DNA from: Methylocapsa palsarum
GTDB taxonomy: Bacteria > Pseudomonadota > Alphaproteobacteria > Rhizobiales > Beijerinckiaceae
Assembly (NCBI RefSeq): GCF_900114285.1
Contig: NZ_FOSN01000007.1
Coordinates: 62,001 to 126,000 of the forward strand
Length of the DNA stretch: 64,000 bases
Direction of reading: 5' to 3'
Of this stretch, positions 47,039 to 56,126 are shown one piece after another; the stretch's first letter is position 1, and the number at the start of each line of letters is the position of its first letter. The notes under the pieces are model-generated. The model worked only from the letters and a program-made list of their open reading frames with translations, had not been told where the DNA came from and made no database searches. The position numbers were made by a program, and so were the translations under genes.

Positions 47039-47347
47039 TTCCGTCGACCTCCTTACTTAAATTTTTTCATCATGCGAGCATAGGCGGGCATGGCGACGCT
47101 GCGTCCGACTCAATTTTGGATCACGCCAGGTAGACGGAACCCCAACCGCCGCCCTCCGTCAAGCGAGGACCCCAACTTTGTCGAGGGAAAAAACCGGCAT
47201 TTTCAATTCGGCGCCGGGATCAAGCTATTGAAGGGCGTTGGCGCGGGCCACGCATGAGCGAAATTTATGCGGGTCGATTCAAACGCGCCGCCAGCCAATA
47301 AAAGGCTATGATAAAATCTCCCGTAGTTCTCCTCCGGCTCCGAGACG
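47039..47347. other. Divergent intergenic region before SulP gene
   Basis: It contains the ribosome site of the SWIB gene and presumably the SulP promoter. I see no further gene or motif. Confidence 0.4.
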
Positions 47348-49063
47348 ATGCGTTTTAATCCATCACCCGCACGATCCGAACCCAGCTTTTTCGAACTATT
47401 TGTCCCCAAGCTCTGGACGGTCCTTCACGAGAATTATCGCTGGACAGACCTGCGCGCCGACATCATGGCCGGCCTCACCGTCGCGATCGTCGCGCTGCCC
47501 CTGTCCATGGCCATCGCAATCGCATCGGGCGTCAGCCCCGACCGGGGGCTTTATACGTCGATCGCCGGCGGGTTCATCGTCTCGGCGCTCGGCGGCAGCC
47601 GGTTCCAGATCGGCGGCCCCGCCGGCGCCTATATCGTTCTCGTCTGGACCACGGTTCAGGCCTACGGGATCGAAGGCCTGATCGTCGCCACGATTCTTTC
47701 TGGGCTGCTTCTGACGACGATGGGTTTCCTGAAGCTTGGCGGCTATATCAAATTCATTCCCTATCCGGTGACCGTCGGCTTCACCGCGGGCATCGCGGTC
47801 ATTATTTTTGCAAGCCAAATCAGAGACTTGCTTGGCCTCACACTTGCCGGCCCGGAACCTGGCCCGTTGCTCGCGAAAATCGCCGCGCTGAAAGCCGCCC
47901 TTCCGACCTTCAACGCCGATTCTCTGGCGATCAGCCTTTCGACCATCGCCGTCATCGCGCTGTTCCGCCGGTTTTGGCCGCGCTGGCCAGGCATGCTCTT
48001 CGCCATCGCCCTCGCGGCGGTTCTCGCAAAGGCGTTCGGGCTTCCGATTGAAACGATCGGATCCCGTTTCGGCGGAATTCCGCAATCGCTTCCCGCGCCG
48101 GAGCTACCATATCTCTCGGCCGCCTTGCTGCTCGCCGTCTTTCCCGCCGCCGTCACCTTTGCGCTGCTCGGCAGCATCGAAAGTCTGCTGTCGGCGACCG
48201 TCGCGGACAGCATGACCGGAGGCCGCCACCGTTCGAACGCCGAACTGGTGGCCCAGGGCTTCGCCAATATCGGATCGGCGCTCTTTGGCGGATTTTGCGT
48301 GACCGGCGCCATCGCCCGCACGGCGACCAACATCAGGGCGGGCGCGCGAGGTCCTGTCGCAGGCATGGCGCACGCCGTCTTTCTGGCGCTGTTCATGGTC
48401 CTCGCCGCGCCGCTCGCAAAATATATCCCGCTCGCGGCTCTCGCCGGGGTGCTCGCCGTGGTCTGCTGGACGATGGCGGAGAAAGAAGCGTTCGGCGTCC
48501 TTCTGCGCGCCTCGCGAGGCGACGCGGTCGTCCTTCTCGCCACGTTTTTCCTGACGATTTTCCGCGATCTGACCGAAGGCATTCTGGTCGGCTTCGGCCT
48601 CGGCGCCCTGCTGTTCATCAACCGCATGGCCGAATCGGTCGAGATCCAGGCCGGCCGGCCCATCGCCCTTCCCGATGAAGCCGACGCCGATACGAACGCG
48701 CATTACGATCCTGCTCTCGCAGCCGATCCCGCCATCCAAGTCTATCGGATTTCCGGGGCGTTCTTCTTCGGCGCGGCGGCGAATGTCGGAGCCGCTCTCG
48801 ACGAGATCGCGCTGCGGCCCAAGGCCTTGATCATCGACTTTTCGCAGGCGCCGGTGATCGATTCGACCGCCGCGGCGACGCTCGAAGGCTCGATTCGCAA
48901 GGCGGCGCGGCGCGGGACCGCGGTCTACATCTGCGGCGCGAGCCGGGCCGTCCGCCGCGACCTGATGATTCACGGAGTGCGGCCGCCGCTCGTAAAATTC
49001 CGTTCGGATATCCGCACGGCCCTGCGATTCGCCCGCGCCGGGCTTCCGGCGGTCCCGGACTGA
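47348..49063 (+). CDS. SulP-family anion transporter with STAS domain
   Basis: The 571-residue membrane protein has about 12 hydrophobic segments from residue 30 on (ADIMAGLTVAIVALPLSMAIAIASGVSPDRGLYTSIAGGFIVSALGG, IGGPAGAYIVLV) and a C-terminal STAS domain from about residue 455 (IQVYRISGAFFFGAAANV, LIIDFSQAPVIDSTAAATLEG). SulP proteins move sulfate, bicarbonate or organic anions. No carbonic anhydrase or cys gene is beside it to choose between them. The next feature is repeat copy F, 13 nt past the stop. Confidence 0.93.
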   Translation: MRFNPSPARSEPSFFELFVPKLWTVLHENYRWTDLRADIMAGLTVAIVALPLSMAIAIASGVSPDRGLYTSIAGGFIVSALGGSRFQIGGPAGAYIVLVWTTVQAYGIEGLIVATILSGLLLTTMGFLKLGGYIKFIPYPVTVGFTAGIAVIIFASQIRDLLGLTLAGPEPGPLLAKIAALKAALPTFNADSLAISLSTIAVIALFRRFWPRWPGMLFAIALAAVLAKAFGLPIETIGSRFGGIPQSLPAPELPYLSAALLLAVFPAAVTFALLGSIESLLSATVADSMTGGRHRSNAELVAQGFANIGSALFGGFCVTGAIARTATNIRAGARGPVAGMAHAVFLALFMVLAAPLAKYIPLAALAGVLAVVCWTMAEKEAFGVLLRASRGDAVVLLATFFLTIFRDLTEGILVGFGLGALLFINRMAESVEIQAGRPIALPDEADADTNAHYDPALAADPAIQVYRISGAFFFGAAANVGAALDEIALRPKALIIDFSQAPVIDSTAAATLEGSIRKAARRGTAVYICGASRAVRRDLMIHGVRPPLVKFRSDIRTALRFARAGLPAVPD

Positions 49064-49075
49064 GCCGCCTCCGCC

Positions 49076-49191
49076 TAGCACATATTCCGATTGGAGTGAA
49101 TCAATCCAATCGACAAGAATATGCTCAAGTTTTTGATCCTGGAGCGCTTTCTGATCGACCGAATGATCACATTCGGCTGGAAAGCGCTCTA
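49076..49191 (+). repeat. Interspersed two-hairpin element, copy F (variant stem)
   Basis: Forward copy with CTAGCACATATTCCG at the left. The second hairpin has arms CCGAATG and CATTCGG in place of the usual CGATCGCATG/CATGCGATCG, and its outer stem GAGCGCTTTC/GAAAGCGCTC is perfect. One GANTC site. Confidence 0.88.
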
Positions 49192-49324
49192 CCGCCTCGG
49201 GTCGCCATCCCGGAAAAGGGCGCGCTTCGAAGCGCTTGCTCCTTGGCGCTGCCTCGATCATACCTTAGAATTATTTTCATCCGCATCAAGCTCCGGCCTT
49301 GAACCGGACGTTTGGGAGAAGTCA

Positions 49325-49888
49325 ATGTTTATCCAGACCGAAACCACGCCCAATCCAGCAACCCTGAAATTCCTGCCCGGCCGCACGGTCATGGAGCGGG
49401 GAACGCTCGACATCAAATCGGCCGATAGCGCGGATCAATCGCCTCTCGCGCAGGCGCTGTTCGCGCTTGACGGCGTTTCAGGCGTCTTTTTCGGATCCGA
49501 CTTCATCTCGGTCAGCAAGTCCGAGGGCGACTGGCGGGAATTGAAGCCGACCGTCCTTGGCGCGATCATGGAGCACTTTATCTCCGGCGCGCCGCTCTTG
49601 AATGCGGAGGCCGGCGCCGCGCCCCAAACCGGCGACGAGGAATTTTTCGAGGCGACCGACGCGGAAACGGTCGCGTCGATCAAGATCCTCATCGAGACCC
49701 ATGTCCGCCCGGCGGTCGCCAACGATGGCGGCGACATCAAATTCAGAGGGTTCCGTGACGGAACCGTTTATCTGGCGATGAAAGGGTCATGTTCGGGATG
49801 CCCGTCTTCGACAGCAACGCTCAAGCATGGAATTCAGAACCTGCTAAAGCATTATTTGCCCGACGTGCAGGCCGTGGAGCAGATTTGA
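49325..49888 (+). CDS. NifU-like Fe-S scaffold/carrier (Nfu type)
   Basis: The 187-residue protein has the N-terminal Nfu domain (MFIQTETTPNPATLKFLPGR, GVFFGSDFISVSK) and the C-terminal NifU domain with the cluster-binding CxxC in MKGSCSGCPSSTATLKHGIQ. It delivers Fe-S clusters to target proteins. The ATG at 49325 follows GGGAGAAG; the longer open frame crosses repeat copy F. An imperfect Irr-like half site (TTAGAATTATTTTCA, near 49265) lies upstream. Confidence 0.94.
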   Translation: MFIQTETTPNPATLKFLPGRTVMERGTLDIKSADSADQSPLAQALFALDGVSGVFFGSDFISVSKSEGDWRELKPTVLGAIMEHFISGAPLLNAEAGAAPQTGDEEFFEATDAETVASIKILIETHVRPAVANDGGDIKFRGFRDGTVYLAMKGSCSGCPSSTATLKHGIQNLLKHYLPDVQAVEQI

Positions 49889-49982
49889 CCAGACCGTTGT
49901 CCCAGTTCACCCGCACGCTCAGATTTTTCCGGCATGACCGGCGGGGCGCGGCCCCGCAAGGCGCGCCGGAGGAGAGCCGCGC

Positions 49983-50987
49983 TTGAAAATCCTTGCGATC
50001 GACACCGCGCTCGGCGCCGTTTCGGCCTGCGTCCTCGATGATGAATCGGGCGTTCCCGAGGCCCAGGAATCGCTCGCGATGGAGCGCGGCCACGCAGAGG
50101 CGCTGCTTCCTCTGATTGACCGGGTGATGGCTCGCGTCGCCGGCGGATTTCCCGCCCTCGGCCGGGTCGCGGTCACCGTCGGTCCCGGCTCGTTCACAGG
50201 GCTTCGCGTCGGCGTCGCGGCGGCGCGGGCGATCGGCCTCGCCTGCGAAATTCCGGTGGTGGGGGTCTCGACACTCGCCGCTTTCGCCGCGCCTTTGATC
50301 ATCGAACAGCAGCCGGGGCTCACCGCGGTCGCGATCGACGCCCGGCACGGAAATGTCTATTTCACCGCTTTTGGCCCGGACGGGCGCGCCATTCTTTCGC
50401 CCCGGATCGCGCCGGCGCGCGAAGCAGCCCGCTCCCTCGGCGCGGGGCCGGTACGGATCGTTGGCTCTGGCGCGCCGATGCTCGCGGCGGAAGCCGCGGC
50501 CGTTGGCACCGACGCGGAAATCGTCGACGGGATCGCCGTCCCGGACATCGTCTTCGTCGCGAAGGTCGGGCTGCTCGCCGATCCCCTTCTCTCGCCGCCG
50601 AGGCCCTTGTACCTCAAGGCGCCCGACGCCAAGCCCCAGGAGACGAAAGTCCACGACGTCAAGCCGCCAGTCCCTGCGGGTGAAGACCATGGGCTCGAAG
50701 TTCAAGCGGCGGAATCCCTAGCGACCCCGGCGATTGAGGATCAAGCGACCAGGGACTTGCCGACCAGGGACTTGCCAGCCGAGAACTTGCCGGCTGAGAA
50801 CTTTCCTGCTGAGAACTTGGCGATCGAGGACTTGACCGAGATCTTGGCGATCGAGGACTCGCCGCCGGTGGAAGACTCGCCGGTGGAGGACGTAACGAAT
50901 GAGAACTTGGCGAATGAGCAAGATTTGGCGTCGAAAGACCGCGTGAACCCACAAGATCCGTCCCCACTGCCTCTGACCGCGCCGTGA
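49983..50987 (+). CDS. tsaB: tRNA threonylcarbamoyladenosine (t6A) protein TsaB with long repetitive tail
   Basis: TsaB is the partner of TsaD in t6A37 synthesis. The first 210 residues match: LAIDTALGAVSACVLD, GPGSFTGLRVGVAAARAIGLA, LTAVAIDARHGNVYFTAF. Typical length is about 220-230; here a tail of about 110 residues follows, built of short acidic units (RDLPAENLPAENFPAENL, EDSPPVEDSPVED) from tandem 15-nt repeats. The start is TTG at 49983 behind GGAGGAGAG. rimI begins 8 nt downstream of the stop. Confidence 0.92.
   Translation: MKILAIDTALGAVSACVLDDESGVPEAQESLAMERGHAEALLPLIDRVMARVAGGFPALGRVAVTVGPGSFTGLRVGVAAARAIGLACEIPVVGVSTLAAFAAPLIIEQQPGLTAVAIDARHGNVYFTAFGPDGRAILSPRIAPAREAARSLGAGPVRIVGSGAPMLAAEAAAVGTDAEIVDGIAVPDIVFVAKVGLLADPLLSPPRPLYLKAPDAKPQETKVHDVKPPVPAGEDHGLEVQAAESLATPAIEDQATRDLPTRDLPAENLPAENFPAENLAIEDLTEILAIEDSPPVEDSPVEDVTNENLANEQDLASKDRVNPQDPSPLPLTAP
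50737..50943 (+). repeat. Tandem short repeats encoding the tsaB tail
   Basis: Degenerate 12- to 15-nt units such as GAGAACTTGGCGATC and CTTGCCGACCAG repeated about a dozen times in frame. The 12-nt core CTTGCCGACCAG is shared with the mutS linker. Confidence 0.65.
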
Positions 50988-50994
50988 CGGCCAG

Positions 50995-51477
50995 ATGTTC
51001 AGTCCGTTCGCCAAGGCGCCCGCCCCTTTCATTCGCAACATCGGAGTGGAGAGAAGCGCCGAGTGTGCGAAAATTCACGCCGCCAGCTTCGCATATCCGT
51101 GGCGGGAAACGGACATCGAACAGCTTCTGTTCGCGCCGGAGGTTTTCGCCAGCGGCGCGATCGACGCGAGGGATCTCGGCCTCGCCGGCTTCATCATGTC
51201 CCGGGCGGCGCAGGACGAGGCTGAAATTCTCACCATCGCCGTCGCCAGCGACCGGCGCCGCAGCGGAATCGGCAGGAGCTTGCTCTCGGCTCATCTGGCG
51301 ACCCTGTCCGCGATCGGGATCAAGAAACTCTTTCTCGAAGTCGACGCGGACAATGCCGCCGCGCTGGCGCTCTATGACACATTCGGCTTTCACGCCGTCG
51401 CCGAACGCAAGGCCTATTACCGGACCGCTGACGCCGGAAGAGCGAAGGCGCTCGTCATGCGCCTCGATATGCCATAA
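50995..51477 (+). CDS. rimI: GNAT acetyltransferase, RimI-like
   Basis: The 160-residue GNAT protein has the acetyl-CoA loop region EILTIAVASDRRRSGIGRSLLSAHLATLSAIGIKKLFLEVDADNAAALALYDTFGFHAVAERKAYYR. RimI acetylates ribosomal protein S18 and often sits beside tsaB, as it does here, which supports the call. Confidence 0.9.
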   Translation: MFSPFAKAPAPFIRNIGVERSAECAKIHAASFAYPWRETDIEQLLFAPEVFASGAIDARDLGLAGFIMSRAAQDEAEILTIAVASDRRRSGIGRSLLSAHLATLSAIGIKKLFLEVDADNAAALALYDTFGFHAVAERKAYYRTADAGRAKALVMRLDMP

Positions 51478-51539
51478 AAGGTCTCCGGCGCGACGGACAG
51501 GCGGCGTTTACGCCTTTGCGCAAGCGCGGCCGGATAATA

Positions 51540-51600
51540 AGGTCAGGCGCCGGATTGGCAGACGTCGTATTGTCAGGCGTCGGAGTGTAGGGTCAGGCGA
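51540..51600. repeat. GTCAGGCG direct repeats upstream of miaB
   Basis: GTCAGGCG-type octamers recur three times (near 51542, 51570 and 51592) within about 60 bp. Confidence 0.5.
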
Positions 51601-51631
51601 AAGAGGCTGAGCCTCTGAAATCGCGGGGACG

Positions 51632-53137
51632 ATGTCAGGTTTCGATCACAAAGGCGCGGCGGCCAGGGACGCGGTCGGATCCGGGGACGAGCCGGAAGGC
51701 CGCAGGCTTTTTGTGCAATCCTTCGGCTGTCAGATGAACGTCTATGACGCGCAGCGGATGGCCGACATCCTCGGGCCCGAGGGCTTTGTCGAAACGTCCC
51801 GGGCCGAGGACGCCGATCTCGTAATCCTGAACACTTGCCATATCCGCGAACGCGCCTCCGAAAAGGTGTTTTCCGAACTCGGCAAGCTGCGTGAACAAAA
51901 GGCGGAGCGCGCCGCCGCCGGCCGCGAGATGAAAATCGTCGTCGCGGGGTGCGTGGCGCAGGCCGAAGGCGGCGAAATCATCCGCCGGCAGAAGGCGGTC
52001 GATATCGTCGTCGGCCCCCAGAGCTATCATCGCCTCCCCGAACTTCTGCGCCGCGCCGGGACGGAACGCGCCCTGATCGAGACTGAGTTTCCGGCCGAGT
52101 CCAAATTCGACTTTCTGCCGCCTGCTTCCTCGCAGCAGGTTCGTCTGCGCGGAGTCAGCGCTTTCGTGACGGTGCAGGAAGGCTGCGACAAATTCTGCAC
52201 CTTCTGCGTTGTTCCTTACACCCGCGGCGCCGAAAGCTCCCGCCCTGTCGCGGACATCGTCCGGGAGGTGACGGCGCTGGCCGAAGCAGGCGTCCGCGAA
52301 GTCACCTTGCTGGGGCAGAACGTCAACGCTTACCATGGCGCTACAGGAACGGGCGCTACAGGAACGGGCGCGACCGCGTCGCTGGCGGGGCTCTGCGCGA
52401 CGATCGCGAAAATCCCGGGAATCGCCCGGGTTCGCTACACCACGAGCCATCCGGCGGACATGTCGGACGATCTCATCGCGGCTCATCGCGACGAGCCCGG
52501 TCTGATGCCCTTCCTGCATTTGCCGGTTCAATCGGGCTCGGACCGTATTCTTGCGGCCATGAACCGCAAACATACGGGCGCGGATTATCTTCGCCTCGTC
52601 GCCAAAATCAAGGACGCGCGCCCGGACATCGCGCTGTCCTCCGATTTCATCGTCGGCTTTCCCGGCGAAACTGAAGCGGATTTCGCCGCCACCCTGAACC
52701 TTATCGAGGCGGTCGGCTTCGCCAGTTCGTTCTCGTTCAAATATTCGCCTCGTCCTGGAACGCCGGGCGCGGAACTCGAGGATCAGGTCGACGATGAGAC
52801 CAAGTCGAACCGCCTCCGCCTTTTGCAGGACGCCCTTGAGCGGCAAAGGCAGGAGTTCAATCGCAAGATGATCGGGCGCTTCGTCGAGGTCCTGTTCGAA
52901 AAACCCGGCCGTCACGCGGGACAGATCGCCGGGAAAACCCCCTGGCTCCAGGCCGTTCAGGTCGAGGGGGACGTCGGCCGGATCGGGAAAGTCCTGCCGG
53001 TCGAGATCGTCAGCGCAGGCCCCAACTCACTGTTCGGGCGCCTTGCGCCAGGCGAGGCTCCCCATCCTGCGTCAAACGACGCCGGCAGGACTCATCTTGC
53101 TCCCGAGACTCATCTTGCTCCCGAGGGCGCGCTTTGA
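51632..53137 (+). CDS. miaB: tRNA-2-methylthio-N6-dimethylallyladenosine synthase
   Basis: This 501-residue radical-SAM methylthiotransferase has three N-terminal cluster cysteines ([29 protein letters not shown]), the SAM motif [15 protein letters not shown] and a C-terminal TRAM domain ([28 protein letters not shown]). It adds ms2 to i6A37 of tRNA. Two local duplications are visible: GATGTGAT near residue 235 and [12 protein letters not shown] at the C-terminus. It overlaps phoH by 4 nt (ATGA-type). Confidence 0.97.
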   Translation: MSGFDHKGAAARDAVGSGDEPEGRRLFVQSFGCQMNVYDAQRMADILGPEGFVETSRAEDADLVILNTCHIRERASEKVFSELGKLREQKAERAAAGREMKIVVAGCVAQAEGGEIIRRQKAVDIVVGPQSYHRLPELLRRAGTERALIETEFPAESKFDFLPPASSQQVRLRGVSAFVTVQEGCDKFCTFCVVPYTRGAESSRPVADIVREVTALAEAGVREVTLLGQNVNAYHGATGTGATGTGATASLAGLCATIAKIPGIARVRYTTSHPADMSDDLIAAHRDEPGLMPFLHLPVQSGSDRILAAMNRKHTGADYLRLVAKIKDARPDIALSSDFIVGFPGETEADFAATLNLIEAVGFASSFSFKYSPRPGTPGAELEDQVDDETKSNRLRLLQDALERQRQEFNRKMIGRFVEVLFEKPGRHAGQIAGKTPWLQAVQVEGDVGRIGKVLPVEIVSAGPNSLFGRLAPGEAPHPASNDAGRTHLAPETHLAPEGAL

Positions 53138-54186
53138 AACCAACTGATCGTTCCGCTCCCTTCGCGCGATCCGGCCTCAAGCCGCCAGGGGAGGACGTCA
53201 AGTCCACGGAGATCAATCTGGCTTTCGACGACAATCGCGACGCTTCGCTGGTTTTTGGCCAATATGATCAAAATCTTGCGAAGCTGGAGCGCAGACTTGG
53301 CGTCATCGCCAACGCCAACGGCAATCTGGTGACGATCAAAGGCCCGCCGGAAGCGTGTGAACACGCCCGTCACGTGCTGGAAAATCTCCACGCCCGCGTC
53401 AAGCTCGGCCAGAGCATCGGACTTGGCGACGTCGACGGCGCCATCCAGGAAGGGGCGATGCAGGGATCGCTTTTTCCCAAGGAGGCCGAGGCCGGGCGCA
53501 TCGTCTTCGAGCAGATCGGGACGCGCAGGCGCGGGCCGGTCCGGGCCCGCAACGCGGCGCAGGATCTCTACCTGCGCACATTGAAGCGCCACGAGCTTGT
53601 CTTCGCCGAAGGACCGGCCGGGACAGGCAAGACCTGGCTCGCGGTCGGCTACGCGGTGCTCCTTCTGGAACAGGGCGCCGTCGAACGGCTGGTCCTGTCG
53701 CGTCCCGCCGTCGAGGCGGGCGAACGGCTCGGATTTCTGCCCGGCGACATGCGCGAGAAGGTCGATCCCTACCTGCGTCCGATCTTCGACGCGCTTGCGG
53801 ACTTCATGGACCCCCGCATGCTCGAACGCGGGATGCAAACCGGAATGATCGAGGTCGCTCCCCTCGCCTTCATGCGCGGGCGCACCCTCAGCAACGCCTG
53901 CGTCCTTCTCGACGAAGCGCAGAACGCGACGACGATGCAGATGAAGATGTTTCTGACCCGGCTCGGCGAAGGCTCGCGCATGATCGTGACGGGCGATCCG
54001 TCCCAGACCGATCTTCCGCCCGGGCAGAAATCGGGTCTGAGCGAAGCCATATCGCTGCTGTCCGGGCTCGAGGGCATCGGCCACGTCGTGTTCAAGGAAG
54101 GCGACGTCGTCCGCCACGACCTCGTGCGGCGGATCGTCGGCGCCTATGAGGCGGCGCATCGGGAAACGCTGGACAAGCGTAAATGA
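53134..54186 (+). CDS. phoH: PhoH-family ATPase / RNA-binding protein
   Basis: The 350-residue PhoH-like protein has an N-terminal KH-like part ([25 protein letters not shown]) and the P-loop core [51 protein letters not shown]. It overlaps miaB by 4 nt and ybeY by 4 nt, so the three are translated as a coupled unit, the standard miaB-phoH-ybeY-corC order. Confidence 0.96.
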   Translation: MKPTDRSAPFARSGLKPPGEDVKSTEINLAFDDNRDASLVFGQYDQNLAKLERRLGVIANANGNLVTIKGPPEACEHARHVLENLHARVKLGQSIGLGDVDGAIQEGAMQGSLFPKEAEAGRIVFEQIGTRRRGPVRARNAAQDLYLRTLKRHELVFAEGPAGTGKTWLAVGYAVLLLEQGAVERLVLSRPAVEAGERLGFLPGDMREKVDPYLRPIFDALADFMDPRMLERGMQTGMIEVAPLAFMRGRTLSNACVLLDEAQNATTMQMKMFLTRLGEGSRMIVTGDPSQTDLPPGQKSGLSEAISLLSGLEGIGHVVFKEGDVVRHDLVRRIVGAYEAAHRETLDKRK

Positions 54187-54740
54187 CCGGTTCGCCCCTC
54201 GCCCTTTCCGCGCCCGCCGTCGAATGTTCGATCGAAGCCCCCGGCTGGGAGGCCCTCGAGGATCCGCAGGCTCTCGCGGAGACCATTATCGCCGAGGCTG
54301 TCGGATTGAGCGGCGCTGAACTTTCCCCCGAAGCCGAGGTCAGCATCGTTTTTTCGGACGACGCGTTCGTCCACGGCCTCAATCGCAAATGGCTCGGCAA
54401 CGACAAGCCGACCAATGTCCTTTCTTTTCCCGCGGGCGGCGATCTGCGCACGGCGACGATGCTTGGCGACATCGTCATTGCGTTCGAGACCTCTGCCCGC
54501 GAAGCGGCCGAGGCGGGCCGGCCCTTGCGCGATCATGCCGCCCATCTTCTGGCGCACGGCTTTTTGCATCTGATCGGATATGATCATGTCGAGAATTCCG
54601 ACGCCGAGGAGATGGAGACGCTGGAGCGTCGCATTCTTGCAAGGCTCGGGATCGGCGATCCTTACGAAGACGATATCCGCAAGGACGATATCTTCGAAGG
54701 CGATATCTGCGAAGGCGCCCCTGATCCGGCCGCCAACTGA
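54183..54740 (+). CDS. ybeY: Endoribonuclease YbeY (rRNA maturation)
   Basis: The metal-binding motif HGFLHLIGYDHVENSDAEEME carries the three histidines, and VSIVFSDDAFVHGLNRKWLGNDKPTNVLSFP is the conserved upstream part. YbeY takes part in 16S rRNA 3' processing and ribosome quality control. At 185 residues it has a tail extended by repeated acidic units (DDIRKDDIFEGDICEG) made from 15-nt repeats at about 54664-54715. Confidence 0.95.
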   Translation: MTGSPLALSAPAVECSIEAPGWEALEDPQALAETIIAEAVGLSGAELSPEAEVSIVFSDDAFVHGLNRKWLGNDKPTNVLSFPAGGDLRTATMLGDIVIAFETSAREAAEAGRPLRDHAAHLLAHGFLHLIGYDHVENSDAEEMETLERRILARLGIGDPYEDDIRKDDIFEGDICEGAPDPAAN

Positions 54741-54746
54741 GGACCC

Positions 54747-55841
54747 ATGAGCGAACGCGACGTGCTCGCCCCCGGCGAGAGCGCAACCGACAGACCTGCG
54801 GCAGGCGCAAGACCTGGACTGTTCGACCGCTTGCGGGCGTTGTTTGGTCTCGCCGGCGCCTCGATCCGCGACGACATCCAGGATGCGCTCGCCGACACCT
54901 CGACCGACGTCGACGTGTCGCCGCAGGAACGCGCCATGCTGCGGAACGTGCTCGGGCTGCACGAGGTGCAGGTCGAGGACGTGATGGTGCCGCGCGCGGA
55001 CATTATCGCGGTGTCGCTCGACTCGAGCATGGCGGAAGTGCTCGAAACCTTCCGGCTCGCCGGCCATTCGCGCCTGCCGGTCCACGGCGATACGCTCGAC
55101 GACCCGCGCGGCATGGTCCACATCCGGGATTTCCTTGCGTTCCTGACGAATGTCGCGACTTCGCTCTCCGAGACTGCGCCCCCCGAGACTTCGGAGTCCG
55201 AATCGAGCCCTGACGGAGATGAAATCCGTTCCGAGGCCGCTCGCGTCGATCCCGCGCGATTCGTCAATCTCGCGCGGCTCGACATGTCCCTCGCCAAGGC
55301 TGGAATCATCCGGCCGGTCCTCTTCGTTCCGCCCTCCATGCCGGCGCTCGATCTGCTGGTGAAGATGCAGGCGACGCGCACCCATATGGCCCTCGTCATC
55401 GACGAATATGGAGGAACCGACGGCCTCGCCTCGATCGAGGACATCGTCGAGGTCATCGTCGGGGACATCGAGGACGAACATGATCTCGACGAAAGCCCGC
55501 GGATCGACTCCGTGTCCGACGGATCCTTCATCGTCGACGCCAGGGCCGGACTCGAGTACGTCTCCTCCGCGACCGGCTGCGGCCTGACCGAGATCAGCGA
55601 CGCGGAGGAGGTCGATACGCTCGGCGGGCTGATCACGACGCTCGCCGGCCGCGTGCCGGTGCGTGGAGAAATCATCACCGAAGACGGGATCGAGTTCGAG
55701 GTGCTCGACGCCGACCCGCGCCGGGTCAAGCGAATCAGGATCCGGGTCAGCGAGGACAGTCCCTTCGCGACGACAAAGGCTGATCCGCCGGAGCGCGCCC
55801 GCGAGGCGAAAACGGAGAGTTCGCCGGACAGTCAGGACTGA
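54747..55841 (+). CDS. CorC/HlyC-type CBS-domain protein
   Basis: The 364-residue protein has the linker motif LRNVLGLHEVQVEDVMVPRADIIAV, two CBS modules (residues 80-250, HMALVIDEYGGTDGLASIEDIVEVIVGDIEDEHD) and the C-terminal CorC_HlyC domain (GLITTLAGRVPVRGEIITEDGIEFEVLDADPRRVKRIRI). It links to magnesium/cobalt efflux or membrane function. It follows ybeY by 6 nt. An insert of acidic repeats (SETAPPETSESESSPDGDE) lies between the CBS halves. Confidence 0.93.
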   Translation: MSERDVLAPGESATDRPAAGARPGLFDRLRALFGLAGASIRDDIQDALADTSTDVDVSPQERAMLRNVLGLHEVQVEDVMVPRADIIAVSLDSSMAEVLETFRLAGHSRLPVHGDTLDDPRGMVHIRDFLAFLTNVATSLSETAPPETSESESSPDGDEIRSEAARVDPARFVNLARLDMSLAKAGIIRPVLFVPPSMPALDLLVKMQATRTHMALVIDEYGGTDGLASIEDIVEVIVGDIEDEHDLDESPRIDSVSDGSFIVDARAGLEYVSSATGCGLTEISDAEEVDTLGGLITTLAGRVPVRGEIITEDGIEFEVLDADPRRVKRIRIRVSEDSPFATTKADPPERAREAKTESSPDSQD

Positions 55842-56126
55842 GAGGTTGCGAACCGGATCGAAACGGCCTCACGCCTCTGGCTTCTCACGCGGTAAATATT
55901 TTTCTCCCCAGCATTCCCCGCCCCCATATTCCCCGCGAGACCTGAGCTCCCGTGGCGTCCCGGCTCTTTGGCCGTCCGCGCCTTGCCCGTTGCGGCGCGC
56001 CGCGCGAGAAGGGCGTCAGAATCGAGGGCCGGGCGACAGCAGCGAGAACGCTTTGCGAAACCATCTTTTCCACGCCATTTTGTTGCGCGCCTTTTTGCCT
56101 GGTCCGTGGGTTGAGGGCGCGAACTG

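Noticed and set aside
51635-52915. 426-codon minus-strand frame opposite miaB
   Set aside because: Shadow of miaB, which has all radical-SAM motifs.
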